Shown piece after piece: positions 57,850 to 64,000 of a DNA stretch of 64,000 nucleotides (the stretch's first letter is position 1; the number at the start of each line of letters is the position of its first letter). The notes beneath the pieces were generated by a model. It saw nothing but the letters and a program-made list of their open reading frames with translations, was not told the DNA's origin and made no database searches. Made by a program: the position numbers and the translations under genes. The DNA is from Megascapheus bottae (taxonomy: Eukaryota > Chordata > Mammalia > Rodentia > Geomyidae): NCBI GenBank assembly GCA_024803745.1, contig JANJXV010001756.1, positions 1-64,000 on the forward strand. Direction: 5' to 3'.

Positions 57850-60300
57850 CAATACTCCATTCTATGACTTCACACACCTCCATTCTGTGACTTCACACAC
57901 CTCCCTTCCGTGACTTCACACAACTCCACTGTATGACTTCACACACCTACATTCTATGACATCACACACCTCCATTCTATGACTTCACACGCTTCCATTC
58001 TATGACTTCACACACCTCCATTCTATGACTCCACACACACCTCAATTCTATGACTTCACACACCTGCATTCGGACTTCAAACACCTCCATTCCACGACTT
58101 CATACACCTCCATTCTATGACTTCATACACCAACATTCTATGACTTCACACACCTCCATTTTATGACTTCAGAAATCTCAATTCTGACTTTACACTCCTC
58201 CATTCTATGACTTCACACATCTCCTTTCTGTAACTTCACACACTTCCAATGATTCACTTCACAAACCTCCATTCCATGACTTCACACACCTCCATTCTAT
58301 GAGTTAACACACCTCCATTCTTTGACTTCACACACCTCCATTTTGACTTCACACACCTCCATTCTGTGACTTCACACACCTCCATTCTGTGACTTCACAC
58401 ACCTCCATTTTGACTTCACACACTTCCATTCTGTGATATCACACACCTCCATTCTGTGACTTCACACACCACCATTGTTTGACATCACACGCCTCCATTC
58501 ATTGACTTCACACACCTCCATTCCACGACTTCACACATGTCCATTCTATGAGTTCAAACACATCCATTCTATGAGTTCCCACAACACAATTTTGTCTTCA
58601 CACACCTCCATTCTATGACTTCACACACCTTAATTCTTAATTCAGAAACATCCATTCTATGACTTCACACACCTTCATTCTATGATTTCACACACCTCCA
58701 TTCTATGACTTCACACACTTCCATTCTGTGATTTCACACACCTCCATTCTATGAGTTCACACACCTCCATTCTGACTTCACACACCTCCATTCTATGACT
58801 TCACAAAGCTCCATTCTGACTTCACACACCTCCATTCTATGACTTTGCACACCTCTATTGTGACTTCACACACCTCCATTCTATGACTTCACACACCTAC
58901 ATTGTGACTTCACACACCTCCATTCTATGAGTTCACACACCTGCATTGTGACTTCACACACCTCCATTCTATGACTTCACACATCTCCATTCTGACCTCA
59001 CACACCTCCTTACTGACTTCACACACCTAAATTCTGTGACATCACACACCTCCATTCTATGATTTCACACACCTCCATTCTATGACTTCACACACCTCCA
59101 TTCTATGATTTCACAGACCTACTTTATGAGTTGACACACCTCCATTCTATGACTTCACACACCTCTATTCTGACTTCACACACCTCCATTCTATGACTTC
59201 ACAAACTTCCCTTCTATGACTTCACACACCTCCACTCTGTGACTTCACACATCTCCACTCTGTGACTTTACACACCTCCATTCTGCGAATTCACACACCT
59301 CCATTCTGTGATTTCACACACCTCCATTCTATGACTTCACACACCTCCATTCTTTGACTTCACACACTTCCATTCTATGACTTCACACACCTCCATTCTG
59401 ACATCACACACCTCCAATCTATGACTTCACAGACCTCGAATCTGTGACTTCACTCACCTCCAGTCTATGACTTCACACTCCTCCATTCTATGACTTCCCA
59501 CACCTCCTTTCTATGACTTCACCCACCTTCATTCTATGACTTCACACACCTTCATTCTTACTTCAGAAACATCCATTCTATGACCTCACACACCTCCATC
59601 TATGACATCACCAACCTCCATTCTGTGACTTCACACATCTCCATACTGAGTTCACAAAACTCCATTCGGTGACTTAACACACCTCCATTCTGACTTCACA
59701 CACGTCCATTCTATGACTTCACATACTTCCATTCTATGACTTCACAAACCTCCATTCTGTGACTTCACACACCTCCATTCTGAGTTCACACACCTCCATT
59801 CTGTGACTTCACACACCTCCATTCTATGACTTCACACACTTACATTCTATGACTTCACACATCCATTTTGACTTCACACACCTCCAATATATGACTTCAA
59901 ACAGCTCAATTCTCCCACTTCACACACCTCCATTCAATGACTTTAAACTCGTCCATTCAGTGACTTCACACACCTCCATTCTATGACTTCACCCACCTCC
60001 ATTCTATGACTTCCCACACCTCCATTCTCCGACTTCACACCCCTCTAATTTGATTTCTCATACCTCCATTCTATGACTTCACAAACCTCCCTTCGTTGAC
60101 TTCACAATACTCCATTCTATGACTTCACACATCTACATTCTATGACTTCACACACCTCAATTCTGACTCACACAACTCTGTTCTGTGACTTCACAAAACT
60201 CCATTCTATGATTTCACATATCTCCATACTATGACTTCACACACCTCCATCTATGACTTCACACACCTCCATTCTGAGTTCACACACCTCCATTCTATGA
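57850..60300. repeat. Third, older copy of the 2.43-kb module
   Basis: The series CTCCCTTCCGTGAC, TGACTCCACACACACC (58026), ATTCGGACTTCAAAC, TTGTCTTCACAC, TTTAAACTCG runs in the same order as at 41.87-44.27 kb. The offset is 15,995 at TGACTCC. It lacks some units near 59,150, where CTCCAATCTGGAC and its neighbours are missing. It is more diverged than the tandem pair, with CTCCACTGTATGAC for CTCCATTGTATGAC and TTCAGAAATC for TTCACAAATC. Confidence 0.75.
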
Positions 60301-61300
60301 CTTCACAAACTTCCATTGTGAGGTCACACACCTCCATTCTATGAGTTCACACACCTCCATTCTATGACTTCACACACCTCCATTATGACTTCACACACCA
60401 CTATTCTATGACTTCGAACACCTACATTCTGACTTCACACACCTCCATTCTATGACTTCACAGACCTCGAATCTGTGACTTCACTCACCTCCACTCTATG
60501 ACTTCACACTTCTCCATTCTATGACTTCCCACACCTAATTTCTATGACTTCACCCACCTCCATTCTATGAATTCACACCTCCATTCTGACTTCACACACC
60601 TCCATTCTATGACTTCACACACCTCCATTCTGACTTCACACACCTACATTCTGTGAGTTCGCACACCTCCATTCTATGATTTCACACACCTCCATTCTGT
60701 GACTTCACATACCTCCATTCTATGACTTCACACAACTCCATTCTATGACTTCACACACCTACATTGTGACTTCACACACCTCCATTCTATGACTTCACAC
60801 ACCTCCATTCTGTCCTCACACACCTCCATTCTGACTTCACACACCTAAATTCTGTGACTTCACACACCTCCATTGTATGATTTCACACACCTCCATTCTA
60901 TGACTTCACTCACTTCCATTCTATGACTTCACACACCTCCTTTCGGAGTTGACACACCTCCATTCTATGACTTCACACACCTCCAATCTGAATTCACACA
61001 CCTCCATTCTATGACTTCACCCACCTCCATTCTATGACTTCACACACCTCCATTCTACGACTTCACACCCCTCTAATTTGATTTCTCATACCTCCATTCT
61101 ATGACTTCACAAACCTCCGTTCGGTGACTTCACAATACTCCATTCTATGACTTCACACACCTACATTCTATGACTTCACAGACCACGAATCTGTGACTTC
61201 ACTCACCTCCACTCTATGACTTCACAATTCTCCATTCTATGACTTCCCACACCTAAGTTCTATGACTTCACCCACCTCCATTCTATGACTTCACACCTCC
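60300..61300. repeat. Left-type module in the right domain, repeated near 63.4-64.0 kb
   Basis: CTCCTTTCGGAGTTGAC and CTCCAATCTGAATTC at about 60,941 and 60,981 recur 2,986 bases later (63,927 and 63,967). The run of ATGAATTCACACCTCC, ACGAATCTG and CCTAAGTTC units is close to the left-type order near 38.2-38.9 kb. The variant TGAGGTCACAC near 60,320 stands where related blocks have TGACGTCACAC. Confidence 0.7.
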
Positions 61301-61339
61301 ATTCTGACTTCACACACCTCCACTCTATGACTTCACACA

Positions 61340-62200
61340 CCTCCATTCTGACTTCACACACCTCCATTCTGTGACTTCACACACCTCCATTCTATGATTT
61401 CACACACCTCCATTCTCTGACCTCACACACCTCCATTCTATGACTTCACACACCTCCATTCTGTGACCTCACACACCTCCATTCTGAGTTCACACACCTC
61501 CATTCTGTGACTTCTCACACCTGGATTCTGTGACTTCACACACCTCCAATCTGTGACTTCACACACTTCCATTCTATGACTTCACACACCTCCATTCTAT
61601 GACTTCACACACCTCCATTCTGTGACTTCACACACCTCCATTCTATGACTTCACACACCCTCATTCTATGATTTCACACACCTCCATTCTATGACTTCAC
61701 ACATCCATTTTGATTTCACACACCTCCAATATATGTCTTCAAACACCTCAATTCTGTGACTTCACACACCTCCATTCTATGACTTCATACCGTCCATTCT
61801 GTGACTTCACACACACCTCCATTCTATGACTTGACACACTTCCATTCTATAACTTCACACACCTCCATTTTGTGACTTTACACACCTCCATTCTGGGTTC
61901 ACACACCTCCATTCTGTGACTTCACACTCCTGCAATCTGTGACTTCCCACACCTCCATTCTGTGACTTCACACACCTCCATTCTATGACTTCACACACCT
62001 TCATTCTTACTTCACAAACACCCATTCTATGACTTCACACACCTCCATTCTATGACTTCACACACCTCCATTCTGTGACTTCACACACCTCCATTCTATG
62101 ACTTCAGACACCTCCATTGTGACTACACACACCTCCATTCTATGAGTTCACACACCTCCATTCTGACTTCACACACCTCCATTCTATGACTTCACACACC
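61340..62200. repeat. Near-consensus stretch without an obvious second copy
   Basis: Units here are close to consensus but carry changes I saw only once in the window: CACCTGGATTCTG near 61,530, CACCCTCATTC near 61,660, CATACCGTCC near 61,789, and a CACACACACC expansion near 61,805. I found no block elsewhere with the same order of variants. It may be a segment not yet copied, or a copy whose partner lies outside the window. Confidence 0.5.
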
Positions 62201-64000
62201 ACCATTCTGAATTCACACAGCTCAATTCTGTGACTTCACAAAATTCCATTCTGACTTCACACACCTCCATTGTATGAATTCACACACCTCCATTCTGTGA
62301 CTTCACACACTTCCATTGTGACGTCACACACCTCCATTCTATGAGTTCACACACCTCCATTCTATGACTTCACACACCTCCATTCTGACTTCACAAACAT
62401 CTATTCTATGACTTCGCACACCTCCATTCTGAAATCACACACCTCCAATCTATGACTTCACAGACCTCGAATCTGTGACTTCACTCACCTCCACTCTATG
62501 ACTTCACACTCCTCCATTCTATGACTTCCCACACCTCCTTTCTATGATTTCACCCACGTTCATTCTATGACTTCACACCTCCATTCTGACTTCACACACT
62601 TCCATTCAGTGACTTCACACACCTCCATTCAATGACTTCACAAACCTCCATTCTGTGACTTCACACACCTCCAGACTGAGTTCACAAATCTCCATTTGGT
62701 GACTTAACACACCTCCATTCTGACTTCACACACGTCCATTCTATGACTTCACACACTTCCATTCTATGACTTCAGAAACCTCCATTCTGTGACTTCACAC
62801 ATCTCCATTCTGAGTTCACACACCTCCATTCTGTGACTTCACACACCTCCATTTTATGACTTCACACACCTACATTCTATGACTTCACACATCCATTTTG
62901 ACTTCACACACCTCCAATATATGAATTCAAACAGCTCAATTCTCTGACTTCACACACCTCCATTCTATGACTTTAAACCCGTCCATTGAGTGACTTCACA
63001 CACCTCCATTCTGTGACTTCATACACCTCCATTCTATGACTTCACCCACCTCCATTCTATGACTTCACACACCTCAATTCTCCGACTTCACACCCCTCTA
63101 ATTTGATTTCTCATACCTCCATTCTATGACTTCACAAACGTCCCTTCGGTGACTTCACAATACTCCATTCTATGACTTCACACATCTACATTCTATGACT
63201 TCACACACCTCAATTCTGACTCACACAACTCCATTTTGTGACTTCACAAAACTCCATTTTATGATTTCACATACCTCCATACTATGACTTTACACACCTC
63301 CATCTATGACTTCACACACCTCCATTCTGAATTCACACACCTCCATTCTGTGACTTCACACACCTCCATTCTGACTTCACACACCTCCATTTTATGACTT
63401 CACACACCACCATTCTGTGACTTCACACACCTCCATTCTATGACTTCACAAACTTCCATAGTGACGTCACACACCTCCATTCTATGAGTTCACACACCTC
63501 CATTCTATGACTTCACACACCTAATTTCTATGACTTCACCCACCTCCATTCTATGACTTCACACCTCCATTTTGACTTCACACACCTCAATTCTGTGACT
63601 TCACACACCTCCATTCTATGACTTCACAAACTACCGTTGTGACGTCACACACATCCATTCTATGAGTTCACACACCTCCATTTTATGACTTCACACACCT
63701 CCATTCTATGACTTCACACAACTCCATTCTATGACTTCACACACCTACATTGTGACTTCACACACCTCCATTCTATGACTTCACACACCTCCATTCTGTC
63801 CTCACACACCTCCATTCTGACTTCACACACCTAAATTCTGTGACTTCACACACCTCCATTGTATGATTTCACACACCTCCATTCTATGACTTCACTCACT
63901 TCCATTCTATGACTTCACACACCTCCTTTCGGAGTTGACACACCTCCATTCTATGACTTCACACACCTCCAATCTGAATTCACACACCTCCATTCTATGA
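62200..64000. repeat. Right edge of the array, continuing out of the window
   Basis: This stretch mixes right-type units (CTCGAATCTG, TTTAAACCCG, ATCCATTTTGAC at 62.4-63.0 kb) and left-type units (CTCTAATTTG at 63096, TGACGTCA at 62329, 63462 and 63640). From about 63,700 it repeats 60.7-61.0 kb at +2,986. The last bases are a normal unit cut by the window edge, so no array boundary is present. Confidence 0.7.

Larger units (their letters stand above)
1..64000. repeat. Continuous 23/21-bp satellite array filling the window
   Basis: Every line of the window is built from the 20-base core TGACTTCACACACCTCCATT plus a linker, usually CTA or CTG (23-bp unit) or a single C or G (21-bp unit). All units are head to tail in one orientation. 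I found no inversion and no interruption by unique sequence. Both window edges lie inside the array. The + strand has about one G and nine C per 23-bp unit, an extreme strand asymmetry. The consensus holds no CpG; CpG appears only in variants such as ATTCGGAC, TGACGTCA, CTCCGAC and GCGAATTC. No gene is supported: TGA recurs in every unit and the 23-bp period rotates it through all three frames. The reverse strand has TAG and TGA in each common unit. The array's genomic role is unknown; centromeric, subtelomeric and interstitial satellite are all possible. Confidence 0.98.
32750..64000. repeat. Right higher-order domain of the array
   Basis: This half carries different diagnostic units: GACCTACTTTATGAGTTGAC, GCGAATTCATACCCC, TGACTTTAAACTCGTCC, CTTACTTCAGAAACATCC and CTCCATTTGTGAC. 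These are absent or rare in the left domain. Higher-order repeats here measure about 2.3, 2.43, 2.9 and 5.7 kb. Some left-type blocks reappear inside it (for example 34.93-35.7 kb, 37.8-38.9 kb and 60.3-61.3 kb), so the domains have exchanged material. The array continues past base 64,000. Confidence 0.75.

Noticed and set aside
1..64000. CRISPR array
   Set aside because: Units of 21-23 bp are directly adjacent with no unique spacers of 25-40 bp and no cas genes.
1..64000. Telomeric or known centromeric motif
   Set aside because: No TTAGGG-type run and no CENP-B box-like sequence was seen. A centromeric role remains possible but cannot be read from this sequence.
1..64000. Crossover hot-spot motif (CCTCCAT core, with CCTCCCT in variants)
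   Set aside because: CCTCCCT resembles a short human hot-spot word, but the longer PRDM9 motif is not matched, the species is unknown and PRDM9 specificity changes fast. Duplication junctions are explained well enough by unit homology.
1..64000. G-quadruplex potential of the G-rich strand
   Set aside because: The complementary unit has only GG pairs (TGGAGG) separated by long loops; no runs of three or more G recur at suitable spacing.
1..64000. TGTGA...TCACA as a bacterial CRP-type operator
   Set aside because: The spacing is two bases and not six, and the context is a eukaryotic-type satellite.
1..64000. Transposon, LTR, tRNA or rRNA remnants
   Set aside because: No stretch departs from the unit pattern for more than about one unit, so there is no room for such a remnant.

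Overview
The whole 64,000-base window is one head-to-tail satellite (minisatellite-type) array. I find no protein-coding gene, RNA gene, transposon or unique-sequence island in it. The array runs off both ends of the window, so its flanks and full length are not visible. Every unit has the same orientation: a 20-base core, TGACTTCACACACCTCCATT, followed by a short linker, most often CTA or CTG (23-bp unit) or a single C or G (21-bp unit). Dividing the window by the unit size gives roughly 2,800 units. The + strand is C-rich and very G-poor (one G and nine C in the 23-bp unit).

This kind of DNA points to a eukaryotic nuclear genome, in heterochromatin, a subtelomere, a pericentromere or an interstitial satellite block. 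The near absence of CpG from the consensus would fit a CpG-methylating genome such as a vertebrate, but nothing here identifies the species. A database search with the 20-base core would be decisive.

Layout. The array has several nested scales. Units differ by linker type and point changes. Runs of distinguishable units form higher-order modules of about 1.2 to 3 kb. Blocks of these modules have been copied again as tandem duplications of 2.3 to 8 kb. The left domain (1 to about 32.75 kb) carries: a copied block 1-2865 / 6300-9299; a 2,341-bp duplication near 9.3-14 kb; a 7,975-bp tandem duplication (about 5,623-13,597 and 13,598-21,572); a 1,464-bp duplication near 20.3-21.7 kb; and a 6,369-bp tandem duplication (about 16,251-22,619 and 22,620-28,988). 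A further paralogous block follows at 29.6-31.1 kb.

The right domain (about 32.75-64 kb) uses a different set of variant units. It carries: a 2.95/2.86-kb repeat (31,969-34,920, 34,921-about 37,785, then a fragment); a 2,430/2,431-bp tandem pair (41,839-about 46,700); a 5,727-bp tandem pair (45,215-56,668); a dispersed copy of the 40.1-41.4 kb block at 56.5-57.8 kb; and a 2,986-bp repeat that runs out of the window.

There are no genes to work together here. What the sequence records is the duplication history of the array. Breakpoints fall within about one unit of homology, insertions and deletions are mostly whole units, and the offsets add up exactly. All of this is what unequal exchange or replication slippage between in-register repeats would leave. 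I saw no sign of a previously undescribed protein or RNA system.
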